Assembly: GCA_028583405.1 (NCBI GenBank)
Contig: CM053244.1
Location: 5,452,799-5,516,798, forward strand
Direction: 5' to 3'
Source of the DNA: Pogonophryne albipinna
Taxonomy: Eukaryota > Chordata > Actinopteri > Perciformes > Artedidraconidae
DNA: 64,000 nucleotides
This document shows positions 1 through 11,301 of this stretch, in pieces (position 1 is the stretch's first letter; the number at the start of each line of letters is the position of its first letter). Position numbers and translations under genes: made by a program. Below the pieces are notes generated by a model. That model made no database searches. It was not told the origin of the DNA and worked only from the letters and a program-made list of their open reading frames with translations.

Positions 1-128
1 CAATCACACACTCACACACACATACTCACACACTGCTGGAAATGATGTTGAGTGTTAGTCCAGCAGCTCCCTCTGCTGGTGGCACATGCAACACATATAC
101 ACTCCATAACACACACACACACACACAG
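1..128. repeat. CA-rich microsatellite tracts
   Basis: Two short CA/CACT-rich runs (about 6-32 and 108-127) flank a short unique stretch. They are simple-sequence repeats; the small open frame across them on the minus strand is a by-product. Confidence 0.8.
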
Positions 129-728
129 CTCTTAAAGCATATAATACATATCAGGCTACAGCCCATGTATATGTTATGATGTGAAGCACTATTTGGTTTC
201 ATGAAAAATATCAACTGTTTATTTGTAGATATCTACTAAAGCATACAAATAAAGTGTGTAATGTAGGCCTGTTACTGATATTATTGAGAGATATATATTA
301 TACACACTGTTCTGCTTTCTGCACTGGCCTCAGCAGCTGTTCTCACTGTAAATGTCGGCTCACAATTAAAGCAGTAGTATTAAAAACATACAACAGCATA
401 TGTTGGAAAAGAAAGTTGATGACTACAATTCCAAGTATGCAGTATCGTCACTACATATTTCATGTTTCTAACAAACCAAGCGGTTTGGAAATGGATTGCT
501 AATTGAGCAAACCACGGTTATTTCAATAGTGCACATAGACATGATGTGAAGAATGAGCGCGCTGCATGTGGCAAAATGACCGCCTGGTGGCAACGTCGGT
601 CTCCATTGGCCAGCAGCGCGGGTGACTCATCTAGTGTGTACAGATATCTATCATTACGACCACCTGCTGGCTAACCCATAGTAGGCCACTTGTATGTAGA
701 GCGGCATTGACCATGGTCATATGGAACA
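129..728. other. no recognisable gene
   Basis: Unique-looking, moderately AT-rich sequence. I see no long open frame, splice-bounded exon or element terminus that I can name. It is the 3' flank of the LINE insertion that follows. Confidence 0.5.
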
Positions 729-739
729 CTGCTATGTAA
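729..739. repeat. target-site duplication of the LINE (3' side)
   Basis: ctgctatgtaa, repeated as ctgttatgtaa at 4550-4560 beyond the other end of the LINE; 10 of 11 bases agree. This marks the insertion as a single target-primed event. Confidence 0.75.
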
Positions 740-3700
740 TAATAATAATAATAATAGATTTAATTTGTTAGCGCTTTTACAGGTGCTCAAAGACGCTTTA
801 CAGATATAGTGAAGGGAAAAGAAAAGGAAGGAACAACAAATAAATATATAGTTAAAGTCAAATAATACAAAAACAATCACACATTAAAAGCCAGATTGAA
901 GAGGTGAGTTTTTGTGAGTTTTTTGAAGGTGGTGAGGTCAGTGCAGTCTCTGATGGGTTGGGGGAGTGAGTTCCAGAGGGAGGGGGCAGCGACGGAGAAG
1001 GCTCTGTCCCCCCAGGTCTGGTGATTGGTGCGGGTGGGGATGGATAGGAGGTTGGCTTCTGATGAGCGGAGGCAGCGGGAAGGTGCGTGGTGGTGCAGCA
1101 GGTCTGTGAGGTAGGGGGGGGCCTGATTGTTGAGGGCTTTGAAGTACGGGGAGCCAGTGGAGGTTCTGGAGGACGGGAGTGATGTGGTCTCGGGAGTGGG
1201 TGTGGGTGAGGAGGCGGGCAGCAGAGTTCTGGATATGTTGGAGTTTATTGATTAGGTTGGATGGTATGCCGTAGAGGATGCTATTGCAGTAGTCGAGTCG
1301 TGAAGTGATGAATGCATGAATCAGGGTTTCAGCAGAGGAGGAGAGTGATGGGCGGAGACGGGGCAATGTTTTTGAGGTGGAAAAAGGCGGTCCTGGTGAT
1401 GTGATTTATGTGGTGATTGAATTTGAGCTGACTGTCGAAGATGACTCCGAGGTTGCGGATGTGAGGGGGGGGAGAGAGTGTGGCTGTCAATGGTGAAGTT
1501 GAAATTCTGGATGTCTTTGATACGGGATGGGGGGGGCGATGATGATGTCCTGATTTGGCACTGTTCAGTTGGAGATAGTTTGTTTGCATCCATGCTTTTA
1601 TTTCTGAGAGACAGTTGGTGAGAGTGGAGTGTGTTGGGGGGTGATGGTTTTTGTTGAGATATAAAGTTGGATGTCAACGGCGTAGCAGTGAAATTGAAGG
1701 TTGTGGCGACAAATTATTTTGCCAAAGGGGGAGCATGTAGAGGATGAAGAGGAGGGGGCCAAGCACCGAACCCTGGGGGACGCCTTGGGACAGAGGAGCA
1801 GTGGAGGAGGTGCAGTTGTTGATGTTGATAAACTGATGTCTGTCGGTGAGGTAGGATTTCAGCCAGCAGAGTGCAGTGTCGGTGATGTTGAGTGATGATT
1901 CGAGGAGGGACAGCAGGATGGCGTGGTTGATGGTGTTCGAATGCTGCGGTGAGGTCGAGGAGGATGAGGATGTTAAGGTTGCCGGAGTCAGAGGAGAGGA
2001 GGAGGTCGTTTGTGATTTTGAGAAGAGCTGTTTCGGTGCTGTGTTTTGATCGGAAACCGGATTGAAATGGCTCAAAGAGATCATTGGAGCTGAGGTGGGC
2101 TTTAAGTTGTGAGGCAACGACACGTTCAAGTATTTTTGACAGAAAGGGGAGATTTGAGATGGGCCGGAAGTTGGACATGATGTCAGGTGTGAGTCCAGGT
2201 CTTTTGAGAATGGGTTGTGACAGCAGCCAGTTTGAGAGAGGGGGGAACTGATCCAGATCTGAGGGAGGAGTTAATGATGGTGGCAATGAGTTGGGAGATG
2301 GCAGGGAGGCTCTCTTTAACTAATTTTGGAGGGCATTGGGTCAAGTGTGCAGGTGGAGTTAATTCCAGTCATGAAGTCGGATAGTTGCATGGGGGTCACA
2401 GGGGAGAAGTGGGACAGGGGCTGTGAGGTGAAGGGGGGGGAGCCAGGAGGGGAGGTGGGGGGTGCTGATGAGGGTGTCAGATTGCTGTAAATGTTGCTGA
2501 TTTTGGTTTGGAAAAACGAGAGGAAGGAGTTGCACTGTTCGGTGGTGAAGGATGAGGTGGCGTTGTCACAGGGTTTGAGAAGTTTGCTGATGGTGGGAGA
2601 ACAGACGCTTGGGGTTGCTGGAGCCAGACTGAATGAGTTGTGAGTAGTAATTAGACCGGGCTGCTTTGAGTGCGTTACTGTACTGCTGGAGATAGTCTTT
2701 GTAGATTTGAAGATGGACTGTTAGTGTGGTTTTCTTGTGTTGGCGTTCAAGTTTCCTTGATTTCATTTGGCGGAGTTCGGGGGTATACCAGGGGGCGGAG
2801 TGTATGAAGAGAATTTTTTTGTTTTTGTGGGGGCCAGTTCATTGAGACAGAAGGAGAGGGTGCTGTTATAATAGTCCACAAGTTCAGATGGGTTTTCAGA
2901 AAGTGGGGGGGGGAGACAGACATCTTGCAGGTAATGGAGGCAGTGATTGCTGAAGGTGAGATGGATTTGAGATTTCTGTAGGTTATTGTGCGTTTTTGCT
3001 TTTGGGCGGGGATGGGGATGTTGATGTCCATGATGATGGCCAGGTGATCAGAGATGTGGAGATTGAGGCTGGACAGATGATGGATGGTGAGACCAGTGGA
3101 GCAGACCAAGTCCAGGATGTGACCACGGCTGTGTGTTGGGAAGTTGAGAGAAGCAGCAGTGAAGGGTTTCCTTAAATTCAGAGGCATATTTGCAGGTCGG
3201 GTCGTCAACATGAATGTTAAAATCACCTAAGAGGAGAACAGATGGGGATATGGCAGAAAGCTGAGTGAGAATGTCAGAGAGGTCGGAGAGAAAGGAGGGG
3301 TTTGGCTTCGGGGGACGGTAGATGATGGCTGTGACCAGGGGAGTGGGACCAGAGAGTTTAAAGATCAGGTGTTCAAATGAAGAAACATCAGGGATGGGGA
3401 TTATGGTAGCTTTTATTTCCTTTCTGATAATAGCAGCTATACCACCACCCCGCCCTTGTGGTCGAGGTTTGTCAATGTATGTGAATCCTGCTGGGGTGAT
3501 TTGATTTAAAGAAAAATAGTCCAGGGTTTTTGCCATGTTTCGGTCAGATACAGAAAGTCCAGGTTATTGTCTTTAATGAATTCATTTAGAATGTGGCTTT
3601 TATTGTGGATGGAGCGTGTGTTGAGCAGGGCTGCTCTGAGGTGACGTTGCATTGGGGGGGGTTGTGTGGACCGGGGGAGTGGAAGGAGATTGGTCAGATT

Positions 3701-4549
3701 CACGTGTTGTTTGTTGTGATGGCGTAGTGTGGGCGTGTGACAGGACCGAATGGACGGGATGGAGTGTGGAGACGTGGAATGAAATAAAAACTTACGGCCA
3801 GAGCCTCTGTGTGGAGGACGGCGTTTGCGGAGTATTTCATTATCTGCGAGGATGTCCATGCAGTCCGGACGCAGGCGGTTATTCAGGGAGTAGAGCGGCG
3901 GCATGATCCGGTGAAGTGGCGCTAGCACGGAGCTAGCTAATGCTGGGGACCCGGGCAGCAGAGACCAGGAGCCGGATGACCGTGGAAGAAGGAGCGGTGT
4001 GAGTCCAGATAAAATGAGAATTATAATCCACAGCATATCAGGAGAATAATTCCAGTGGTTTCCAGAGGAGAATCGTAGGAGGGGCTGACAGCCTGGTGCA
4101 GAGTGGGAGCCGGGTGACCAGCCTACTAGCTGGTTAGCTAGCTTGATAGCCACCGGCTGTAGGCGGCGGGAAAGCCGGCTGATCGCAGCGGGATGGGAAG
4201 ACCCACACGAGCCGTGGAGTTAGGGTGGAGTTGGGGTGGAGACAGAAATGTTAGCTCAGCAGACTTCAGGGAGCCGAGGAGCATCTAGGTAGCAGCCTGC
4301 TAGGTCCGATAATGCTAGCTAGCTAGCGGGCTAGGGACCGGTGAGCAGGAAAGAGCCAGCAGGTAGGAGATGACAACACAAATATCTGTGTCGATTCGAT
4401 ATAGGATGCTGCTATTTTTGCTGATGACTGACGTTTCAAAAGTAGAGAGCCAGACAGGAGAGGTTCTGATCTGGACTAAAGAACAATATTTGGGGCGGAG
4501 GAGCGGCGAACAAACAACGCCAGCACCCTCGGCGACCCGGGAAATGTAG
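740..4549 (-). mobile_element. full-length non-LTR retrotransposon, CR1/L2 superfamily, inactive
   Basis: A minus-strand LINE of about 3.8 kb. Its 3' end is a (TAA)n tail (740-756) followed by the fish LINE 3' motif ending ctcaaagacgctttacag (788-805). It encodes an APE-type endonuclease then a reverse transcriptase, and has a GC-rich 5' region with runs of gctagcta (about 4154-4549). The copy is bounded by an 11-bp near-perfect target duplication, ctgctatgtaa at 729-739 and ctgttatgtaa at 4550-4560, so it looks full length, not 5'-truncated. No ORF1 is recognisable. The reading frame is broken several times. Assignment to CR1/L2/Rex-like clades rests on the endonuclease and RT wording; I cannot separate those clades by eye. 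Confidence 0.85.
938..3660 (-). pseudogene. LINE ORF2 (endonuclease plus reverse transcriptase), frameshifted
   Basis: Reading the minus strand: the endonuclease start LLNTRSIHNKSHILNEFI with LTETWQ (about 3540-3650), then GGGIAAIIRK and GDFNIHVDD (about 3200-3460), then SDHLAIIMDI (about 3015-3045), all APE-endonuclease motifs. A linker with RSNYYSQLIQSG (about 2600-2660) leads to RT motifs FRPISNLPFLSKILERVV, FQSGFRSKHSTETALLKI (about 1990-2170) and QGVPQGSVLGPLLFI (about 1730-1775). The C-terminal part contains NLGVIFDSQLKFNHHI (about 1400-1450) and [12 protein letters not shown] (about 1270-1305). Frameshifts occur near 3530, 3170, 1960, 1500 and 1180. The catalytic box reads CYAVDIQLY at about 1657-1690, so the first aspartate of YADD is replaced by valine. 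The copy cannot encode an active RT. Confidence 0.85.
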
Positions 4550-4560
4550 CTGTTATGTAA

Positions 4561-4964
4561 CTGAATAGTGTAGTACCTTAGGATGGTGTCTGTGGGTGCA
4601 GGAAGTACGTGTTAGCTGTGGCTAGTGCCACAGCAAGTGATAATGGAAGGATGACAGTGTGTGTGTATGCTAGTAAGTGGTGCGAATGTCACAGCCGTCA
4701 TGCGTTCTCACTATGCGGTTATATGAAGGGATAGGAATTTCTGACAAGTGTTTAGCACTGATGGAATAGTGACGCATGTGTTCCCTCCAACAGTTAATAG
4801 CTGCACTACCTGTCCCACTGTATTACTTGTTGAAATTGTAATTACACACATTCCCGGCCCATGACCTGTATTTGTTAATAGAATTCCACAACAAACCAAT
4901 GTACTTTACAGTGTTTATTAAAAATACAGGTATACACTATAAAACATTCTACAGTCACATATTA
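4561..4964. other. no recognisable gene
   Basis: The 5' flank of the LINE. A 62-codon minus-strand open frame (4711-4899) lies here with no recognisable motif and no known relatives that I can name. It could be a remnant of the same unit as the spliced candidate upstream, but nothing proves it. Confidence 0.4.
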
Positions 4965-5216
4965 ACTACTATTTCACTACTTCTCACTGGCATATGAACT
5001 GCAGCTGTACCTCAACAAGCACCTGCAACCAATGAGTTCAATATATACATTCTGGAATCCAGTAAAGCCGTTTGCACACACACATTGAAAACTACTATTT
5101 CACTACTTCTCACTGGCATATGAACTGCAGCTGTACCTCAACAAACGCCTGCAACCAATGAGTTCAATATATACATTCTGGAATCCAGTAAAGCCGTTTG
5201 CACACACACATTATTA
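4965..5216. repeat. tandem duplication, two 126-bp units
   Basis: Units 4965-5090 and 5091-5216 are near-identical; both start actactatttcac and end with a cacacacacatt run. The visible differences are few (for example caagcacctg versus caaacgcctg), so the duplication is young. Confidence 0.9.
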
Positions 5217-5219
5217 AGA

Positions 5220-5444
5220 CTAACTGCTGTTATCCATGTCGTGTGTTTCCTCATGGTCCACGAAGATGTCTGTCTGACTGTCTTTGTCGATGTGTTCTGT
5301 AAATTGCACAAAGGGAATATATGTTAATACAGAAGTAGTTGTGAAGAACTCATGTTTGTATGTGATGCTATCAATTGAAAAAGTCATGGCTACAATCTCT
5401 GTATGCATGTGTGTTCCAGCCATTGTGAGTGTTTTCTGGGACAT
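5220..5444 (-). other. unassigned open frame, 74 codons
   Basis: A minus-strand frame starting MSQKTLTMAG and ending in an acidic stretch (DHEETHDMDNSS). It lies just downstream of the proposed last exon of the spliced candidate gene. Splice phase from the 6535 donor does not fit this frame at any acceptor I tried. It may be untranslated sequence, another exon, or chance. I recognise no domain. Confidence 0.2.
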
Positions 5445-5465
5445 GGTATTAATAAGCAGTGGAAT

Positions 5466-5524
5466 CTATAATGTGTGCTCCAAATTCTGATGATTTGTTA
5501 TTTGCCTGTAACGGTTACTGATGA
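5466..5524 (-). other. possible last exon of the spliced candidate gene
   Basis: Downstream of the donor at 6535/6534 (phase 1), the acceptor gatgaaag|tcatc at 5525/5524 keeps the frame open for 19 codons (ISNRYRQITNHQNLEHTL after the split codon) to a TAG at 5466-5468. The pyrimidine tract is weak, so this is only the best-fitting choice. The intron it implies contains the 5598-6465 MITE. Confidence 0.25.
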
Positions 5525-5597
5525 CTTTCATCATGGTGAAGTTGCAACACATAACAAATGGTGGACATACCATACACTGGTATATATATATATATAT

Positions 5598-5873
5598 TAG
5601 GGCTGTCAGTCGATTAAAATATTTAATCGCGATTAATCGCATGATTGTCCATAGTTAATCGCACATTTTTGATCTGTTCTAAATGTTCCTTAGAGGAATA
5701 TTTTTCAAGTTTTTAATACTCTTATCAACATATGAGTGGACAAATATGCTTTATGCCAATGTTTATTATCATTTGAACAATGACAAATATTCTCATGAAT
5801 ATTAAACACAACAACCTCTGAATATTACAAATATTCGCCTCAATTCAACCTGGAACCTCTCATACAATAATAC

Positions 5874-5941
<68 letters not shown>

Positions 5942-6465
5942 TGTGCAACTCAAGGCATATGCTCGAACCGGAGCTGCCTGGACGCTGCAATCATGTTGCG
6001 CGCACTATTCGTGCTGACTTTTCGTACAATGGCTTCCTGCATAAAGTCAAGTGCTCGGCGCAGTTGTGGCGAAATGTCGCTCCTCTGTTTTCATTTAAAC
6101 AGCTCCTTATATCCGTTAGCGCAGCTAGCTAGCACCAGATGCTAACAACAACAATGCACGTAAGGTCTCTCGCTCGGGCCACACATACACACACCCTCCC
6201 GGTCCTCCGAATAGCCAGCCGGTGCCTGCCGGTGAGCGTGGAAGTGTGGTCTGCCACAAGCGGGCGGCAGGAGCGGGGCTGTCAGCATCAGCTTGTAGAT
6301 GGTATTTTAAACTCGATGCGCTCTGAAACTACGGGGCGGCCAAGGAAAAAAAATACACATGCGTTAAAATAATTAGTGGCGTTAATTTTTATATATTATA
6401 TATATTAGGGCTGTCAAGTTAACGCGTTAATAACGTATAATAAAAAAAATTAACGCCACTAATTA
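5598..6465. mobile_element. hAT-like MITE, rearranged
   Basis: Starts with the terminus tagggctgtcagtcgatt at 5598, followed by the TTAATCGCGATTAATCGC palindromic motif typical of a very common fish hAT-like MITE. A second terminus, tagggctgtcaagtt, lies inverted at 6406 instead of closing the element normally. The subterminal attagtggcgttaa (about 6373) and its inverse ttaacgccactaat (about 6449) form a short foldback around it. A (TG)n tract lies inside. The flanks are (TA)n runs, so the target duplication cannot be read. Confidence 0.65.
5879..5940. repeat. (TG)n microsatellite
   Basis: About 31 uninterrupted TG units, inside the hAT-like MITE. Confidence 0.97.
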
Positions 6466-6534
6466 TTTATATATATATATATATCTCATATGTAATGTTA
6501 TGAGAGTGTAAATGGTAATGATGGAAAGACATAC

Positions 6535-7125
6535 CATCCATGGTAAACGAAGCAGTGGCCAGGTGAACCTCTAAGCGTTCCTTTGCCCCGTCTGCCTTTC
6601 TTTTCAATGACACAATTTCTTTTTTCAATAGTTCGGTCTTCTGCTCTGCGGCTTTCCGAAGCCTCACCTGGCGCCCAAGGAGTGTGAAGCAGCGCCACAT
6701 GATTTGTAGCCCATGGACGTAAAGACTCTGGCGATTTACAGCGACATCCAACAGCGAGTACTGCAATGGCAAATAATAGCAATGTTAACAGTGGTTATTT
6801 GGCCGATTCAAATGAAAAGATTCACCATTTTCCGTTATATTCCCCCTCTGTCTCTGTGTTGGCACCATGGATGGCCTGCAGTTATTTGTGTACATCATTA
6901 GCAATGCCCCAGAAGACAATATATACACATCTAAGTTCTTTATGCCCTGCCACGTTAGCACTTGTGAAAGTGTCTGTGTGTATATTGAGCAAATACATTG
7001 CTGTTTCAACCGTTTGCAGTCATTTCCCATGTGAAGTAGGTACTTACGGTAAACAATTGGGCCTCACTTCTAAGGTTTTCTGCTTCACAATCTGGAATAG
7101 GAGGAATCTTTGTTGGGCTATCCAT
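6535..7125 (-). CDS. candidate small spliced gene encoding a coiled-coil protein (unrecognised)
   Basis: Not recognised. Exon 2 (7048-7139) follows the acceptor tgtcaacag and opens with ATG at 7125 in a good context (aaacATGG); it codes 26 residues starting MDSPTKIPPIPDCEAENL and ends at the strong donor ACC|GTAAGTA. Exon 3 (6535-6760) follows ttgccattgcag, continues in phase, and codes 75 residues; its second half (LRKAAEQKTELLKKEIVSLK and onward) has heptad-like Leu/Ile spacing and high charge, a coiled coil. It ends at ATGGATG|GTATGT in phase 1. A non-coding first exon may end at the donor aaaag|gtaagt (7955). An internal CAG|GTGAGG near 6668 could be an alternative donor. A MITE lies in intron 3 and a LINE downstream, which fits a genic or old-transposon unit. 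The protein could be a transposon accessory protein; no enzymatic domain is visible. Partial. Confidence 0.35.
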
Positions 7126-7139
7126 GTTTCAGTAGAGTG

Positions 7140-8194
7140 CTGTTGACATAACACATAAATATTGCACACCACACATTCCGTCCTCCACACCGTTAATGCA
7201 GATGACAAAATGAACCCTAGCCATTTGTTCAACATGTGCGTGGAAATTAGTAAGGGGCAGGAATGTCACGTACAACATGTAAATAAGTACATATTATGTG
7301 TGACTGTGTTTTCAAAGTAGTAACAGACATGACAATGTTACTGTCTCTGAAATGTCATGAGTTACACTATGAGCAGTGGGCAGCAGTCATGGCCCGTTAG
7401 GCCCACTCTGAGGGGCTAAGATAATAGACATAACATTTCACACCATGAACACATTAAATGGACTAATACATAGTTCTGTTGTTGCATATGTGTGGAGTTA
7501 AGTTGTCATGGCTGGTCCAGAAATAAGTCGCTGGAAATGTACGAGGAATAACATTTGTGACGACACTGTGATGTATCAATGTATTGCGGTATTTAGGAAT
7601 TCATACATAACAGACAACCATGTAACTTCTAGCTCATTTGCGTTGTGACTGCGTGTTGGGGAAATGCAGCGGCTAGCATATTGACATTGCATTGGAAAGC
7701 CGGTGCAGTACTGTTTTTGTGTTAAAAGACTATGTCATTGTGTGTTGGCCGGCTTTTCGGCCAACACTGATTACGTATATGTGATGGATCCTAATGGTAT
7801 TACAATAACAGACTGCGGATTGGATATAAAAAGGACTAGGCACAGTTATGACAATAGTTGGTCTTGACAATGTTGTTCGAGGACTCAGTAAGCAGTACAA
7901 TATGCATCCAAATAGCTACGCAGTGAACACGTGGACGACAGCAGCAGCACTTACCTTTTCGTGTCGTTGTGTTGAACGCACGGAGTGACCCTGCGGCGGC
8001 GTTATTTAAGGTGAAGTGATGAGGCGTTCAAAGGCATCCCGGAAAAGTTTTTCATAGAAACCTGAAATAGCTGCCACGATCCATGCCTATGCTTATTTCT
8101 CTCGGTTATTATCTTGTTTTGGAAGTAGAAACCTTGTGGTGTGTTGCTATAGAAACACTTCAGATGTTTCCTGTGTTGTGCACACTCCCGTTCC
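7140..8194. other. intron 1 and possible 5' exon/promoter region of the candidate gene
   Basis: The minus-strand donor aaaag|gtaagt at 7955/7954 suggests a first exon upstream of 7955 (GC-rich, with gcggcggcg near 7993-8002). A perfect-looking hairpin, ttggccggcttttcggccaa, lies at about 7746-7765. Otherwise no coding signal is apparent, and no TATA box is assignable. Confidence 0.25.
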
Positions 8195-8258
8195 GTTGGA
8201 GGCGGTAATGCACCTGCAACCTGGTTAGCCAACCACCAAAAAACACGAAGAAGAAGAC
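8195..8258 (+). mobile_element. retroposon 3' tail with gaagaag repeat
   Basis: The stretch ggaggcggtaatgcacct through ccaaccaccaaaaaacac, ending gaagaagaag, resembles the 3' tail of an abundant fish retroposon (from memory; family not certain). The upstream limit is not visible. Confidence 0.4.
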
Positions 8259-8436
8259 AGACTTAGACCATTATGACACAACCCTTAACATTGCCCCTGC
8301 TGAAGGTAACAATCCAGTTGCCCTTCTTACAGACAAAACCAACGAGGCCAAAAGTTTCCTGCCCTTTTCCACAGGGTGGCCCAACATACCATGACTTCCG
8401 GAACAACAGGGTCACCTTGGCCAGTTACTTCAAAAA
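8259..8436. other. no recognisable feature
   Basis: Unassigned sequence running into the gap. Confidence 0.4.
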
Positions 8437-9436
8437 NNNNNNNNNNNNNNNNNNNNNNNNNNNNNNNNNNNNNNNNNNNNNNNNNNNNNNNNNNNNNNNN
8501 NNNNNNNNNNNNNNNNNNNNNNNNNNNNNNNNNNNNNNNNNNNNNNNNNNNNNNNNNNNNNNNNNNNNNNNNNNNNNNNNNNNNNNNNNNNNNNNNNNNN
8601 NNNNNNNNNNNNNNNNNNNNNNNNNNNNNNNNNNNNNNNNNNNNNNNNNNNNNNNNNNNNNNNNNNNNNNNNNNNNNNNNNNNNNNNNNNNNNNNNNNNN
8701 NNNNNNNNNNNNNNNNNNNNNNNNNNNNNNNNNNNNNNNNNNNNNNNNNNNNNNNNNNNNNNNNNNNNNNNNNNNNNNNNNNNNNNNNNNNNNNNNNNNN
8801 NNNNNNNNNNNNNNNNNNNNNNNNNNNNNNNNNNNNNNNNNNNNNNNNNNNNNNNNNNNNNNNNNNNNNNNNNNNNNNNNNNNNNNNNNNNNNNNNNNNN
8901 NNNNNNNNNNNNNNNNNNNNNNNNNNNNNNNNNNNNNNNNNNNNNNNNNNNNNNNNNNNNNNNNNNNNNNNNNNNNNNNNNNNNNNNNNNNNNNNNNNNN
9001 NNNNNNNNNNNNNNNNNNNNNNNNNNNNNNNNNNNNNNNNNNNNNNNNNNNNNNNNNNNNNNNNNNNNNNNNNNNNNNNNNNNNNNNNNNNNNNNNNNNN
9101 NNNNNNNNNNNNNNNNNNNNNNNNNNNNNNNNNNNNNNNNNNNNNNNNNNNNNNNNNNNNNNNNNNNNNNNNNNNNNNNNNNNNNNNNNNNNNNNNNNNN
9201 NNNNNNNNNNNNNNNNNNNNNNNNNNNNNNNNNNNNNNNNNNNNNNNNNNNNNNNNNNNNNNNNNNNNNNNNNNNNNNNNNNNNNNNNNNNNNNNNNNNN
9301 NNNNNNNNNNNNNNNNNNNNNNNNNNNNNNNNNNNNNNNNNNNNNNNNNNNNNNNNNNNNNNNNNNNNNNNNNNNNNNNNNNNNNNNNNNNNNNNNNNNN
9401 NNNNNNNNNNNNNNNNNNNNNNNNNNNNNNNNNNNN
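8437..9436. other. assembly gap (1000 N)
   Basis: Exactly 1000 Ns. Its right edge is the outer end of arm A and mirrors the left edge of the second gap (46081) base for base. Any open frames across it are artefacts. Confidence 0.99.
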
Positions 9437-9527
9437 TGACAATTACCGGAAGTGCTCAACAATCAAATAAAAGTGACGTAAACAAATAATGAACTTGGGC
9501 TAAGTAGCATTATGGCACCTACAGTTA

Positions 9528-9690
9528 TGTTGTCTCTGTATTAATTTACAATTCAGGTGTTCTCTAAAGTGGGCCTCCATTTAATTATTTCAGGCATGAA
9601 GAGGATTAAGCACGTGGGCGTCCATGTTAGGTTATGGCCTGGAAAAGGGGGCGGTTAGGATTAGCGTTCGATTGAGGGCAAGAGAGTATC
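9528..9690. repeat. 163-bp direct repeat, copy 1
   Basis: Matches 10319-10487 (aattatttcaggcatgaaga, then gttaggattagcgttcgatt) with scattered substitutions; period about 790 bp. This may be duplicated LTR sequence of the gypsy block. Confidence 0.85.
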
Positions 9691-10974
9691 AGGGAGTGAC
9701 CCCTGAAGGGCCATCGGAGAGAACCAACCTACCCCAGAAATGAGAACGTGGGGCACTGGCTGCGTTAGGGAATAAGAGGCTTGGATCCTACTGCCGGGGA
9801 CCGGCTGTAAGATCAAGTGCTCGGGCCATCCTTGTTCACCACAGAGGCAGGCCAACTCTCACCTTAGACCCCAAGAAAAATGTAATTACGTTGAGTGACA
9901 GCTATCATAGTAGTGTTTTTACTATCACTCACATATAACAATTCTAATACACATCTTCAGTAGTAAACCCAGGAGTCATTGAATGTTTCGGCTTATTAGA
10001 ACTAAACAATCTCCCCCCAGGACAGCCCCGCAAGGTGATCAAATCCAAGCAGTGTGTATTATAGGAACATGTAGCTGTGTGTGTGAGTTTTCAGCATTGA
10101 GGAGGATATGCAGCTATACGCGTGTACACGTGAGCAAGAGAGATGCATTCGCTGCGCTGCATCAGCACAGAGTGAGCCGGAAAGGGCTTCCACACGCTGT
10201 TTATATAGAGGTGTAGGAGGGGCTTATTTCCCATGTAACTTTCGTGAAACCTCCGTATGTCACGGTGAGCAGGTGAGTATCCATAGTTTTTTCCCAATAA
10301 AATGTTCATTCCAAATTGTTATGTTGTCCTCTGTATCTATTTACAATTCACGTGTTCTCTAAAGTGGGCCTCCATTTAATTATTTCAGGCATGAAGAGGA
10401 GTAAGCATGTGGGCGTCCATTTTAGGTTAAGGCCTGGAAAAGGTGGCGGTTAGGATTAGCGTTCGATTGAGGGCGAGAGAGAGAGTATTTTGCGAGACAC
10501 TGGAGGATCCCAGTCTATCGTGGCATTGAGATGGGTTATATCCCACGGGCGCGTACACAACGTAACATGTGCAATCGAAATTAATTACTAGGTTTCTTCC
10601 CAGTCGCTGTGTGTCCCACATTACCAATAAAAGGTATAGTATTTCTGATGGGAAATGATATTGCGGGTGGTAAGGTGAGGTAAGGTCCCCTCCACCCGTA
10701 GAGTAATCTGAGGTAACAAGCACATTTGAAAGTTTCCTATTTGTGCAGTCACACGCGCTCAGGTGCGTAAGGTTGACTCTAATGTATCAATAGCTGACAG
10801 TGTTTTTTCCGCTGTTTTCAGAAGAAGCTGTGTTGGAGGAAAGCCAACGATTGTGGCTTCTCCCTCTGACGGAGATGTTGCCGAGCCGCCGCGCTGCGCC
10901 GACTCGGGACATGCCTCCTGACAGACCGACTCTCCCGCTAACTCGAGAGTGTCTGCTTGCTTGCGCAAAGGGCG

Positions 10975-11301
10975 GATCAAACGCGTGCATCAGGTGGTGA
11001 GTGATGACAAAGCAAGGGGTGAAAAGGTAGTTTACAGGCTGGATAAGGAAATATTGGTGCGTAAATGGTCCCTCACTGCTACTGCTGAAACTGACTGGAG
11101 CGTAGTTTATCAGATCGTCGTGCCTGTTTTCTATTGTCAACATGTGCGTAGCACACGAGAGTTAGTGGTCAGGGTCATTTAGGCGTGACTAAAACATATC
11201 AGCTTGTTCTCAAACACTTCTTTTGGCCAGGATTAAAGAGAGATGTGGCTAATTACTGTCGCTGCTGTCATGTGTGTCAGATCGTCGGTAAACCTCTGTA
11301 G
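10975..11301 (+). pseudogene. gypsy integrase N-terminal (H2C2 zinc finger) fragment
   Basis: The plus strand codes VVYRLDKEILVRKWS, then WSVVYQIVVPVFYCQHV, and after a frameshift near 11165 GHLGVTKTYQLVLKHFFWPG and YCRCCHVCQIVGKP. The His in GHLG and the final C-x2-C (CHVC) belong to the integrase HHCC finger of Ty3/gypsy polymerases. The catalytic DDE core that should follow is absent; sequence after 11301 is non-coding. No start codon is present, so this is an internal pol fragment. The mirrored copy is at 44223-44550. Confidence 0.8.

Noticed and set aside
5802..5990. Thr-His repeat peptide
   Set aside because: Translation of the (TG)n microsatellite.
8273..9470. Long open frames of 345-388 codons across the first gap, and similar ones (up to 528 codons) across the second
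   Set aside because: They consist almost wholly of N; only the flanking codons are real.
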